Assembly (NCBI GenBank): GCA_003427395.1
Contig: BFEA01000482.1
Span: 924,599-947,603 of the forward strand
DNA: 23,005 nt
Origin: Chara braunii
Taxonomy: Eukaryota > Streptophyta > Charophyceae > Charales > Characeae
Reading direction: 5' to 3'
Shown: one piece after another, positions 1 to 9,474 of the stretch
How the letters are laid out: the number at the start of each line of letters is the position of its first letter
How positions within the stretch are numbered: position 1 is the stretch's first letter
Made by a program: the position numbers and the translations under genes
Notes under the pieces: generated by a model
Told to the model about the DNA's origin: nothing
Seen by the model: the letters and a program-made list of their open reading frames with translations, nothing else
The model's database searches: none

Positions 1-140
1 AGTGATTAGACTAATGAAAAATACATGTATGTGAAGGGAAGATCAACCGGAACATCATAATAAGCATGAACATGACAATGAGTGATTAGACTAATGAAAA
101 ACACTTGCATATGAAGGGAAGATCATCCGGAACATCACAT
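1..140. repeat. 80-bp tandem duplication
   Basis: The block starting AGTGATTAGACTAATGAAAA at base 1 recurs at base 81 with a few substitutions, giving about 1.75 copies of an 80-bp unit. It directly abuts the 91-bp satellite and has no coding potential. It may be the edge of a longer array cut by the window start. Confidence 0.85.
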
Positions 141-149
141 GCTATTACA

Positions 150-1270
150 TAAGTGAAAACAAAAGTCTAAGTAGGCAAGATCACCAAAGTTGAATCAAAG
201 GTCATCTATGAAAGAAGTGTTATACTACCTACTTGTGTGAGTGTGAAAAACACAAGTTTGGACAACCTAAATCACCAAGATTGCATCATGGATCACTCAT
301 GGGTGAAGCGCTACACTATCTACTAGTGTGAGTGTGGAAATCACAAGTTTGAAAATCTCAAATCACCAAAGTTGCATCAAGAAGCATCCATGTGTGAAGC
401 GCTACACTACCTACTAGTGTGAGCGTGAAAAACACAAGTTTGAAGCTCTCAAATCACCAAGATTGCATCAAGAAGCATCCATGTATGAAGCGCTACACTA
501 CCTACTAGTGTGAGTGTGGAAAACACAAGTTTGGAACTCCCAAATCACCAAGATTGCATCAAGGAGCATCCATGTGTGAAGCGCTATACTACCTACTAGT
601 GTGAGTGTGAAAATCACAAGTTTGGAGCTCCCAAATCACCAAGATTGCATCATGGATCACTCATGGGTGAAGCGCTACACTACCTACTAGTGTGAGTGTG
701 AAAAACACAAGTTTGAAACTCCAAAATCACCAAGATTGCATCAAGGAGCATCCATGTGTGAAGCGCTGTACTACCTACTAGTGTGAGTGTGAAAATCACA
801 AGTTTGGAACTTCGAAATCACCAAGATTGCATCATGGATCATTCATGGGTGAAACACTGTACTACCTACTAGTGTAAGTGTGAAAAACACAAGTTTGGAG
901 AGCCCAAATCACCAAGATTGCATCAAGAAGCATCCTTGTGTGAAGCGTTACACTACCTACTAGTATGAGTGTGGAAAACACAGGTTTGAAGCTCTCAAAT
1001 CACCAAGATTGCATCAAGGAGCATCCATGTGTGAAGCGCTACACTACCTACTAGTGTGAGTGTGAAAATCACAAGTTTGGANAAAATCACAAGTTTGGAA
1101 AACCCAAATCACCAAGATTGCATCATGGATCACTCATGGGTGAAGCGCTACACTACCTACTAGTGTGAGTGTGAAAAACACAAGTTTGAAGCTCCCAAAT
1201 CACTAAGATTGCATCAAGAAGCATCTATGAATGAATCGGAGTACTTCCCCCTAGTGTACAAGTGAAAGAG
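150..1270. repeat. 91-bp satellite array, about 12 monomers
   Basis: The anchor ATCACCAAGATTGCATCA recurs at 180, 271, 362, 453, 544, 635, 726, 817, 908, 999, 1108 and 1199. The spacing is exactly 91 bp except for one interval of 109 bp. That interval contains an ambiguous base (N at 1082) flanked by a duplicated AAAATCACAAGTTTGGA, so the extra 18 bp is probably an assembly join. Each monomer also carries CTACCTACTAGTGTGAGTGTG and a small GTGTGAAAAACACA foldback. Outer monomers (before 180 and after 1199) are more diverged than inner ones, as is usual at satellite array edges. No reading frame is conserved across the array. Confidence 0.95.
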
Positions 1271-1279
1271 GAGAGCTTG

Positions 1280-1575
1280 AGTAGCCCATGGAGGAGAGAA
1301 GATGAAGTAAGATAGGGTGGAGGAGAAGGGGAGAGAGATGAGGGATATGGAGATGGAGAAGAAGGGAAGGAAGACAAAGAGAGTGAAAGTGAAGAGGAGG
1401 AAGGAGGAGGTGAGGAGGGGAGAGGAGAGAAGGAAGAAAGAGGGAGTGAGGAGGAAGAAGAGGAAGAAGAAGGAGGAGAGGAAGAAGGAGAAGAGGAGGG
1501 AGAAGATGAAGAAGAGGAGGAGGAAGAAGAAGAAGAAGAAGAAGAAGAAGAAGAAGAAGAAAAAGAAGAGGAAGA
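1280..1575. repeat. Purine-rich (GAA/GAG) microsatellite
   Basis: The plus strand is almost pure A/G for nearly 300 bases and ends in a near-perfect (GAA)n run at about 1525-1570. It follows the 91-bp satellite directly. Both strands yield long open frames here (Lys/Glu-rich on plus, Phe/Leu-rich on minus), but these come from composition and are not genes. Confidence 0.9.
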
Positions 1576-2165
1576 TGGAGGTGAAAAAGTCTCTTCCCCC
1601 TCTCACCTTGTTGATTCCTTGATGTTGGTGTCCCCTTGATGAAGCTTCTCCTTCTTGCACAATCTCCTCTTGGCTATGGCTTCCTTTTTCTTCAAGCCCT
1701 TCTCTCCTCCTCCCTTGTTTTCTTTCAGGCTATGGCAAGCTCCCCCAGCTATGGCTATAGAGTCCTCCCCTCTAGGAAGGCTAATGGGGCTCCTCTAGCT
1801 TCCCCTTCTCTCCTACACCCAGGAGGGATATGACGGATCACCTCCATAGTGTCTCTCCCTCCATCACTATCCTCTAGAGTCCTCCCCACTACCTCCTAGT
1901 CTCCTCTAAGCTCTCCTACTAGCATGGGCTCCTCCCCTGTCACTCGAAGTGCAAAGGTGCTCATGTGAGCTCACTTGGGCAGCATGGGCACTCCTCATGC
2001 AAATGTGAGAGTGACGGACAACATCCTCAGCTTATGTAGGCTGAAACCAGCAGTCCGGCTAGCCCATGAGTCTCCCCATGAGCCTTGAGTTGAATCGAGG
2101 TACCCCCAAGGCAAAATTCCCTCACTAGGCCCTCCTGGAGGTACCTGGGCCTCATTTTGGCAAAG
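1576..2165. other. No gene seen
   Basis: Pyrimidine-biased, weakly repetitive sequence with recurring CTCCTCC and GGCTATGGC words, perhaps degenerate simple repeats. There is no open frame with recognisable domains, no RNA gene and no clear promoter on either strand. Confidence 0.5.
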
Positions 2166-2170
2166 TACAT

Positions 2171-4660
2171 GCAGTCCAAGTGGTTGGTACCAACTCGGAC
2201 TGCCTCTTGGCCTACCCCGGCCTCTTTTTCATTGGTCAAATGCTGCCCCCTAGGGTCCTAATGCCCAAGGGGCAGCAATACTTGAAAGAAAAAGACCTTG
2301 TGGACCTTTTTCTCGATTTCTTCAAGTTTCGGCCTCTTTTGAGTAGGCCGGAGCATTTTTCCATGTGGCGGCACATTTTCAGCCTTGGATCTGGCTGAGA
2401 TCCAAGGCCAGCAATAATCCGAGCTACCCCTTAGTAGCCCTTGCTTCAATTTTGAGCCCCTAGGTTCAGTTTTTCAATTTTTGTGCATCTGGCTCTCTTT
2501 TTGGGCCAAATGTACTGTTTTGTCTTTTTCCCTCTTTTGTTTCTTTCCATTTTGGGCTGCCACCTTATTCCGGAGCTAGCCGTTTTGAGCTGGCCCACAA
2601 AAAACAGCTAGTTCCTCTCTACCATGAGATCAAATCTCAGATCCATGACCCAAAAGAAAATCGGCGACTTTCTTTTTGCATTTTCTCTCATTCTCAACTT
2701 TTTAATTCAGATTTTATTGAGATATCTCTGCAATCCGGATTGCCCTCCCTCATTCTAGGAGGGATGAGGTCACTGTTGGGACCTGCCAGTCCCTACTGTG
2801 CAGGTCCCAATAGGCCGGCATACTCTCCTCCACTCTTTTCTCCCTTTTTGTCTCATTATTCCTGCTTTTTTCTCTCATTTTCCTTTCTTTTTCTTTTATT
2901 TCTGTTGTGACAAGTGTCAAACTGCTATGCACCCTCTTTCTAGGTCCTAGGGCCTCATTCAAGGCCAGGTCCATGACTGTTATATGGCCGTTACATCTCG
3001 GATTCCAATAATGGCACCCCCATGCTCCTAGGGGGCTCCATTTTGCTCCCGTTTGCCCAATTTTGAGCCCCTTCTGCTTCAATTTTCTAAGGACAGCCTT
3101 TTTTTCATGTTGAGTCTCTCAAGGCTCTATTTTCTTATGCCTTACTAGTCCGAGATATCCCGGACTGCTGGACAACCTTCCCAACACCCTTATTTCATTT
3201 TTCTTTCTCTCATGGCTCTCCCACTTGCTCCCACTAGCACTAGTGGTGCTAATATTTTCCACCATCTAGATCCTAGATCTCGACGGTGCCGCTTGCTTGC
3301 ACAATTATTCCTTGTGTTTGATCATGGTTCTCTTGGGAAATCCCAAGTCCCCGCCATTTTCCCACACACTAGCTCCATTTCTTTGTCCCGCCGGCGGTCC
3401 CGTTTTCCGATTTTTATTATTTGGACCCATTTGGTCCCCGACAACATCCCGGACGGCGTCCCGTTTTTATTTCTTTGGGGCCCGTTACCCTTGGTGGTCC
3501 CATTATTTCTATATGTGTGCCAATTTTTCTAGACCACGAGATCTCATGTCACGGTTGCCGTTTACCGTCTTTACTTGCCCCTTGCCGAAAATTGCTCCTT
3601 TCTAGCCTTTCCGGGCTTGCCGTAGCCCATTTCCCCCTGGTCTTGGGATCCTCATGCAGTCCGTAATCCTTCGGACTGGAGTCATGGATGTTTTTCACAC
3701 CCACATCCCCACAACTTGCCCCATGTTAAAAGAAAATGAAGCGTTAAATTTTCTAGTGCATCCGGGCTCAATATTGGCTCCGGATGCACCTAGAACATGT
3801 GTTCTCTCTCCCCCATGCAGTCCGTTGCAACTCGGACTGCAATGGGGGTTAATTCCTTAGCCCCAATGCCCTATAATTAGCCCCTTCTCAAAAGAAAAAG
3901 AAATGGTCAATTCCCAAGTGCATCCGACCTTGATTTTGGCTCCGGATGCACCTAAAACATGTGTTTTTCCTCATGCATGTACTCCGTTTTATTCCGGTTG
4001 CAAGAGGCCTTGATTTTTTTAAATTTTTTCTGCAAAAATTAAAGAAAATCCAAGTCCTTTGTAACCGCCATATTCCAGAATGAATCTGGTCACGGATGAA
4101 TCTCCCCAAGTGACCGTTTTTTACCGTTAAAGTTTTTTTTTTTTTCCTCCTCCTTTCTTGGACAGTAGGGACCTGCCAGTCCCTACCTAGGGCAATCCCT
4201 ACTGACGGCCAACTCACTCACTCCCTCTTACTTTTTTTGTCTTATTCTCCCTCATTTTCTTTTCTTTTCTCTTTTTTTTCTAGCATGCCAAGTGTCAAGT
4301 GGCCGTTAAGGCTCTTTTCTAGCCTCTTCCTCTTAGTTTTGGCCCTCCCTATGCCCAAGGTGCAGTCCGCTATTTCTCGGACTGCAATAATGGCCTTCCC
4401 ATCCCCATGGGAACCTCCTTTTACTCCTACATTTTTCCCATAGTGGTCCTTCCTACTCCGATTTTCTCCCGGAGGGCTATTTTTCACATGGGGTCTTATT
4501 TGACTCTATTTTCTTGAGGGAGGTTGATCCGAGATTTTTCGGATTGCTCCCATGCCTCCCACTTCAATTTTCTTTACTTTTCCTTTTCCTTTTGGCCTTC
4601 CCGTTTGTCACTTGCACTAGTGGTGCTAATATTCTTGGCCGTCAAGATGTCGATCTTGAC
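2171..4660. repeat. Cluster of short perfect inverted repeats
   Basis: At least ten stem-loop sequences occur in 2.5 kb. The GCAGTCCG/CGGACTGC class is at 2171-2203 (with an inner GTTGGTACCAAC palindrome), 3147-3166, 3657-3678, 3811-3848 and 4362-4385. A related GCAATCCGGATTGC palindrome is at 2731-2744 and ATCCGA/TCGGAT is at 4527-4544. The GTGCATCCG/CGGATGCAC class is at 3756-3789 and 3919-3951. TTGGGACCTGC/GCAGGTCCCAA is at 2776-2810, and GTAGGGAC/GTCCCTAC at 4165-4186 shares its core. GTCAAGAT/ATCTTGAC is at 4641-4660. Arms are 6-11 bp and loops differ, so arms appear better conserved than loops. No gene is visible beneath them. Confidence 0.8.
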
Positions 4661-4680
4661 GGTGCACCCTGCATTTGTTA
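2690..4680. repeat. Diverged direct duplication, about 1.38-kb offset
   Basis: Several landmarks in about 2690-3300 recur in the same order in about 4070-4680. GGGACCTGCCAGTCCCTAC is at 2778 and 4168. The CTCGG..GCAATAATGGC-type block is near 2997 and 4377. The hairpin AGTCCGAGATATCCCGGACT at 3147 corresponds to ATCCGAGATTTTTCGGAT at 4527. GCACTAGTGGTGCTAATATT is identical at 3238-3257 and 4614-4633. Offsets are 1376-1391 bp. Sequence between landmarks is strongly diverged. A smaller tandem pair with about 160-bp offset surrounds the GTGCATCCG hairpins (about 3756-3820 and 3919-3985). Confidence 0.7.
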
Positions 4681-4749
4681 TTTTTCCCTCATGCGGTGCC
4701 GCCATTTCTTCTTGGGACTTTCACATGTCCCCGACGCTTGTCCCGTCAT

Positions 4750-4885
4750 GGTCCCCGACACTTAGTCCTGTCGGCGGTCCCCGACACTTCGTCGGCGGTC
4801 CCCGACACTTCGTCGGCGGTCCCCGACACTTAGTCCCGTCGGCGGTCCCCGACACTTAGTCCCGTCAGCGGTCCCCGACATATTT
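4750..4885. repeat. Minisatellite with 21/26-bp units
   Basis: GGTCCCCGACACTT begins at 4750, 4776, 4797, 4818, 4844, and in partial form at 4870. Units are 26 bp or a shorter 21-bp version that lacks five bases of the AGTCC segment. Each unit ends in GTCGGC or a close variant. Six copies are visible and the last decays into unique sequence. Confidence 0.93.
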
Positions 4886-5640
4886 CGCCCCGGATGCCAT
4901 TATTTTTACTTAGTCCCACGTGGCCCCGGGTGCCTTTCCCCGAGGTGTCCCATGCCCCTTGGGCGTCTTGTCGCCTCATAGCGACCCCTCTCCTTAGTCT
5001 TTCCTCGCGCCTTGTGTGTGCCGATCTCTTTGGTCGTGGGCCTCCGCTCAGAGACTCTCATAGGTGGCCCCCACGTTGGACCCTCATTTCCTGGCTTCCC
5101 GCGGCTTCTGGCTGCCCATCCCTCGACTTCCTCATTCCCTTATTGCTGTCGTGCTGCAATTGCTAGTTCAAAGGGCCCTTTGACCTTAGTCTTATTGCAT
5201 TCCGATGACTCTCCCGGCCTCCTGCTATGTTCTATGTGCCCCTGTTATTGCGCTCGCTTGCTTGCCGCCGCTAGTTCTTTCCTCCTGTGGTTCTCTCCTC
5301 AGGGCATCACTCCCTTCTGCGGCCTAATCCTTTGTCTTTTCTCTCTCCTGCTTCCTCACTCCAGATTTCTCTGTTGTGCACAAATTGTCCGTATTCGATC
5401 TCTCGAGCGATGAGAAGTTATTCGAGACCCACCAGTTCCGACACATTCCCCCTACTCATTCGCGAAGTCCTCATCGTGCACCAATCTCTTGTTAGTGGAT
5501 TTTGGAGGGATAGACGGGAGAGGAGGATGAGATGTTATGGGTGGTTAGTTTGCCAGGGTCTATTCCGTTCTTACCCCATTCCTTTCTCAACGTTTTCCTT
5601 AGTTTCCGCCCCTTGGGGTGGAGGAGGGTATGGGGGAGTC
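4886..5640. other. No gene seen
   Basis: C/T-rich plus strand. Open frames exist on the plus strand but their products are low-complexity Leu/Ser/Pro-rich and show no domain I recognise. No RNA gene or mobile-element end is visible. Confidence 0.45.
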
Positions 5641-5649
5641 GAAGGTTCT

Positions 5650-6250
5650 ACAACTTAGACCAGGTTGCTCATTTCCATCATAGCTTTGCCTTTCTATCTT
5701 TCCCTCAATTGAGATGCAAACTACCTCTTCAGTCAATTCAGTATACCCAGCAGGGCAGCCTATAATTCTTTCAACTCTAGTAACATGAAGCAGACGGGGC
5801 TCTCCTTGCTTCATGCACTTAACTACTGGTATGCTGACTTTATTCCCAGGATGATATTTTGTTGTCATAACACAACTGGTTTTCTCATTCTATGCCTTGA
5901 CTTTGTTGATAACAAATTGTAGGCAAGTTTTTCGGATGCGACTCAATGTCAGGCATTTGCTCCGAAAGGGAGATGCTTGTCTAGTACAACCGCCGCCTTT
6001 GCTGTGGTGATACCCACTTCGAATCGGTGAGGTCAGGCACAACTCCCCTTAAGTGCTTCGTAATCTCAAATTTGTCTTCCCATTTCATTGAGAAAGCATT
6101 CTCGAGCAGAAACCATTTTGTTCTCGCCTCATTCATTACTCTTATAAAAAATAATCTACTTTTCGGCCCGTGCAATTCATGTTTTACCTTTACCGTTCCC
6201 CGACGCTCAGGCCTTGCCAAATCCACATGCATCTCCCCCGGGTTCTTTCA
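5650..6250 (-). pseudogene. Decayed DNMT3-like DNA (cytosine-5) methyltransferase, C-terminal catalytic part
   Basis: Two minus-strand frames together show the C-terminal half of a C5-methyltransferase in the non-rearranged order of DNMT3/DNMT1 rather than the permuted DRM order. From 6250 down there is an NPGE segment where motif IV (Pro-Cys) would sit, then an ARPERRG segment, LFFIRV, and WFLLENAFSM (the Glu-Asn motif VI). Next are an EITKHL..VPDLTDSKWVSP segment and QQRRRLY (motif VIII-like). A stop at 5981-5983 follows where DNMT3 proteins usually have an aromatic residue, most simply Trp. After a frame change near 5895 come TTKYHPGNK, VTRVERIIGCPAGYTEL (compare the MERVFGFP..YTD region of DNMT3A) and RQSYDGN (motif IX/X-like). 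Intact enzymes methylate cytosine de novo in the nucleus. This copy lacks the catalytic Cys, the motif I SAM site and an open frame, so it should be inactive. I assigned it by motif recall, not by search. Confidence 0.68.
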
Positions 6251-6477
6251 CCCGACTCTCCTCAGGTTCTGCCACTTTTGCATTCATATAACTTTTTGTC
6301 CTTTCTTGTTCCTTGCTTATTTTCAACTTTTTCATGCATGCTGCCCAGTTCATCCCTTGTGCATCTCTCTTTCAGACACCTTGTCAGACCTGTTTCCAAA
6401 TACTCATTTGTTTCCCAGCCTGTCAGTCTTTCTCTCAGATCCATACATAGTCCATCATACGAGTCTTTTATTTTCTA

Positions 6478-6700
6478 GACGCCTTACTCGGCTCATTTTC
6501 GAGCTTATGCCAAATCAATCACACAAGTCGCTTGCCAGGCCTTTTCTCAAGCTGATGCAATGTCAATTTCTCACCCGTTTCTCTTCTGGACATCTTCCCA
6601 GGCCTTTTCTCAAGCCTGCGCAAAGTCAATTACTCATTCATTCTTCTCTTCTGGACATCTTGCCAGGCCTTTTCTCAAGCTCATGCAACGTTAATTATTC
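6478..6700. repeat. Minisatellite, 63-65-bp units
   Basis: CCAGGCCTTTTCTCAAGC recurs at 6535, 6598 and 6663, within units that also share ATGCAA..TCAATT and CTTCTGGACATCTT. A more diverged fourth unit precedes them from about 6478. The array lies just upstream, in minus-strand terms, of the methyltransferase remnant. Confidence 0.88.
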
Positions 6701-6710
6701 ATCATTATGC

Positions 6711-6719
6711 TTATATATA
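6711..6719 (-). promoter_or_regulatory. Candidate TATA box (minus strand)
   Basis: The minus strand reads CTATATATAAGC, a good match to a plant-type TATA box. It lies about 460 bp upstream of the first recognisable methyltransferase codons at 6250 and points toward them. No initiator or upstream element could be recognised. AT-rich chance matches are possible. Confidence 0.3.
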
Positions 6720-6724
6720 GTATC

Positions 6725-7990
6725 TTTCTCTTTTGCACACTTTTTCTTCGGTAGATGACACACCTTCCCCCCACTCAAAATGCGATGTCCCCATCGCACG
6801 ACTAGTTCTCACTCGGAGGTACGCAACCTTTGGCCCACCAACGAGTAGGCGGATGCCGACCCATCAGCCCCAAAAAGGAAGGGTGATTAGTCCTCCCCCT
6901 GCCGATAACTCACCTCATCCCCTTACTCCGTCCGACCTTTTGCCGCTTACGAGACGAGCGTCATTACCGAGGTACCTCCTCACATCTGGAAGGCACGTCC
7001 AGTCCAAGCCTCCCAGGACCCCGTCTTGTCGTAAGGGCTTCCTCGCGAACCGTTCCTCCCGAGTGGTAATTTTCTGGATCCGGCCTCTTCCTTTCAAGAG
7101 AGATGGGGTTCTCAATTAGTCCACGAGTGCAGTTACGAAGACCTCGCAATTAGTCCCGAAGCGGTTGTAATGCTCCGGCGGGGCGGTGTCAATGCTCCGT
7201 GGTGGTTGTGGCTTCCACCCGGTACCACGCTCAATTCCTCCCTCTGGACAGTGCTGCTCAACTTAACGCGAGCCGCCGTGGTCCATTCCAAGCGGCCATG
7301 CTGGCCCTCAACGACATGGCGTGTGGTTGGGGAGACCAAAAGAGACTAGAAAAAGAAGAATGACTCTCTCGCCCATTTGGTTCCCTCACCCTTTGACGTT
7401 TAGGCGTTCAACACGAGGCGCAACCTGAACTTCCTGACTAGAGCTCGTTGTCGAGGTCAGTTCCGGACGTCCCGCACCGATCCAAGCGGTAGGTGCCTTG
7501 ATCCTTTAACCCTCATCCTCTTACAAGAGGAACAGGTCGTGCTGGAACTTTTTCCCTTACAGGGATAGAGGTCTTGGGGTCGCGGTGCGAGCACCGGTAT
7601 CCCCCTCCTGCTGAGGCTAAAGACTAGAAAAAGAGAAAATCCATTTCAAGGCTATTTCCAAGTCCATTTCAAGTCGCCTAGGGTCCCTTGACTATGCAAT
7701 GCAATATTCAATCCTCAATCACTCAATCCAATGCTATTTCCAAGGCTGATTTTCATAACTGGTCCGTCAGCCTCTCCTCAACAAGGCCACCCACACGGCC
7801 GGTCTGGCGGTCATTCTCTCAATAGTCATTTCTCAAGGCTGACTCTTCCGCCCACTCAATCCTCAATTTTTTCATTCCTCAACACCCAATCTCTATGACC
7901 GTCCCAACGGTCACTGCCCTTCTCGGCTCTAAGGCTGCGCCTTCTTTATCCTAATCTTCTCATTCATGTCTTTCTTCCGCCCCCTTGGCA
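6725..7990. other. No gene seen
   Basis: Mixed sequence with scattered short open frames on both strands, none with a domain I recognise. AGACTAGAAAAAGA occurs at about 7343 and 7621. The part from about 7640 onward is rich in TCAA/CCATTTC words that lead into the next minisatellite. It may be untranslated or LTR sequence of the retroelement, but no LTR end was found. Confidence 0.4.
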
Positions 7991-7994
7991 ATTT

Positions 7995-8250
7995 TCAGTG
8001 GCCGACCCACCGACCTTTTCCATTTCCTCCATTCAACTCATTGGCTATTTCAATGACCGACCCACCGGCCTTTTCCATTTCTCTCATCCCATTGGCTATT
8101 TCAATGACCGACCGACCCACCGGCCTTTTCCATTTCTCTCATCCCATTGGCTATTTCAATGACCGACCCACCGACCTTTTTCATCTCTCCCATTCATCTC
8201 ATTGACTATTTCAATGACCGACCCACCGGCCTTTTCCATCTCCTATTGCT
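7995..8250. repeat. Minisatellite, 51-55-bp units
   Basis: GACCGACCCACCGGCCTTTT followed by CCATTTCTCTCATCCCATTG and GGCTATTTCAAT repeats about five times. Clear unit starts are at 8055, 8106, 8161 and 8216, with a diverged unit from about 7998. One unit contains an internal GACC duplication that accounts for a 55-bp spacing. Plus-strand open frames here are only periodic translations of the repeat. Confidence 0.93.
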
Positions 8251-8330
8251 CATTCCAGCTCATCCTCAATCAAATGTGCAGGGGACCCCAGTGCCTATTT
8301 CAAAAGGAATGACCCTTGTCAAGGGCCATT

Positions 8331-8490
8331 CCCGAACAACCTGGTTAGGGTCGTTCTTTTCCATTCTCAAGTCGAACAGCCTGGTTAGGGCCATTCCTTT
8401 CCATTCTCAAGTCGAACAGCCTGGTTAGGGCCATTCCTTTCCATTCTCAAGTCGAACAGCCTAGTTAGGGCCATTCCTTTCCATTCTCAA
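8331..8490. repeat. Minisatellite, 40-bp units
   Basis: The unit CTGGTTAGGGCCATTCCTTT plus CCATTCTCAAGTCGAACAGC starts at 8341, 8381, 8421 and 8461 with exact 40-bp spacing and only a few substitutions. The fourth copy is cut off after CCATTCTCAA. High identity implies recent expansion. Confidence 0.95.
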
Positions 8491-8597
8491 TGTTAGTGCC
8501 CGAGGGGGTGGGCCTCGAGGTTACGGATCCCATTTCTGTCTTGGAGGTTAGAAGGTGGTCATCTCATCTTTTGCGTGCTGTTTTTTTTTTTTCATTT

Positions 8598-8706
8598 ATC
8601 ACAGTAATGTACCATCCATTCCATTTATCACAGTAATGTACCATCCATTCCATTTTTCACAGTAGTGTACCATCCATTCCATTCCTCATAGTAATGTACC
8701 ATCCAT
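8598..8706. repeat. Minisatellite, 29-bp units
   Basis: Four copies of a 29-bp unit containing CACAGTAATGTACCATCCAT start at 8598, 8627, 8656 and 8685, directly after a run of T residues at about 8581-8592. Copies 3 and 4 are slightly diverged. Confidence 0.93.
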
Positions 8707-9474
8707 GCGTACATCCGACTTAGCGTCTAGCACTCGAGTTGGGGCTCGCGACCCCAAGCAGCACTAGCCCACCCGACCGTTTATCCATAACAAAAGACAA
8801 AGGCGCCCCTTCCATTTTCACTCTTCCTGATCACTCAGGTTTCGGCTATTCTCAGTCTCATTCATGACTCAGTTGGATTAGGCTCCTAGGGAAGGAGTGT
8901 TCTTCACGCCCTTTAACCCATAGGTTCCCTAACCTCTCTTGTACTCGACCAATCATTCAATGTCGTGGTTCGCTCGTCAATCCGTACTCAAGGTTTTCCC
9001 CTCTCAAAAGCATAATCCTTATTGAATCAAGAATTCACAATACACCCTCTCCCAATTGGTCTCATCCCAGATCCCACGTCTTTGTCTTATATACCCAAGG
9101 TAGCTCATCCAAAAAGTAGCCAAAAAAACTATCTTCTATCTTTATCGTAACACAGCCTTAGCTGACCCTCTTTTCACTCCATCCTTAGCAAGCTTACCCA
9201 TACTATACACGTTCTCGTCATTCTCATGTCTCTGCAGACAGAAAAGCAGCGATCTTTTTCAATGCTAAGTCAACACCTAGTTCCTATTGCTGCCTTGCGC
9301 CTCGTCTTGCCCAGTTCCTTGTCCACCCCGTTCCTTGGCAGACTTCCTAACCCCAGGCCGTAGGTCTCGATCTCTCTTTTCATCCTTACAATTTTATGCA
9401 ACTCGACCTCGTTGAAAAAATTCCACTGGTGTGGCTTCCACCCCTGCCCTTGCGAGTTTCCGAGTCCTGATAAT
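8707..9474. other. No gene; possible 3' untranslated or LTR sequence
   Basis: No credible open frame occurs on either strand. Because gag, pol and ORF3 all read leftward into this region, it is where 3' untranslated sequence and the 3' LTR would be expected. No TG...CA boundary, polypurine tract or target duplication could be fixed by eye. A minus-strand TATA candidate lies inside it. Confidence 0.35.
9086..9095 (-). promoter_or_regulatory. Candidate TATA box (minus strand), possible LTR promoter
   Basis: The minus strand reads GGGTATATAAGAC. It lies about 390 bp downstream of the end of ORF3 and points in the element's direction, as an LTR promoter would. No matching copy was recognised on the other side of the element, so the LTR interpretation is unproven. 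Confidence 0.3.

Noticed and set aside
150-1270. CRISPR array
   Set aside because: Whole 91-bp units repeat with no unique spacers between short repeats; this is satellite DNA in a eukaryotic context.
1214-1660. Long open frames on both strands, Phe-rich on minus and Lys/Glu-rich on plus
   Set aside because: Both are translations of the GAA/GAG microsatellite and have no non-repetitive content.
4750-4885. CRISPR-like array of GGTCCCCGACACTT
   Set aside because: Intervals of 7-12 bp between repeats are themselves repetitive; a minisatellite explains it.
5012-5658. Plus-strand open frames of 120-130 codons
   Set aside because: Overlapping frames in C/T-rich sequence, Leu/Ser/Pro-rich products and no recognisable domain.
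6027-6758. 243-codon plus-strand open frame
   Set aside because: It is antisense to the methyltransferase remnant and runs into the 63-65-bp minisatellite; the product is low-complexity Ser/Phe/Leu-rich with no domain.
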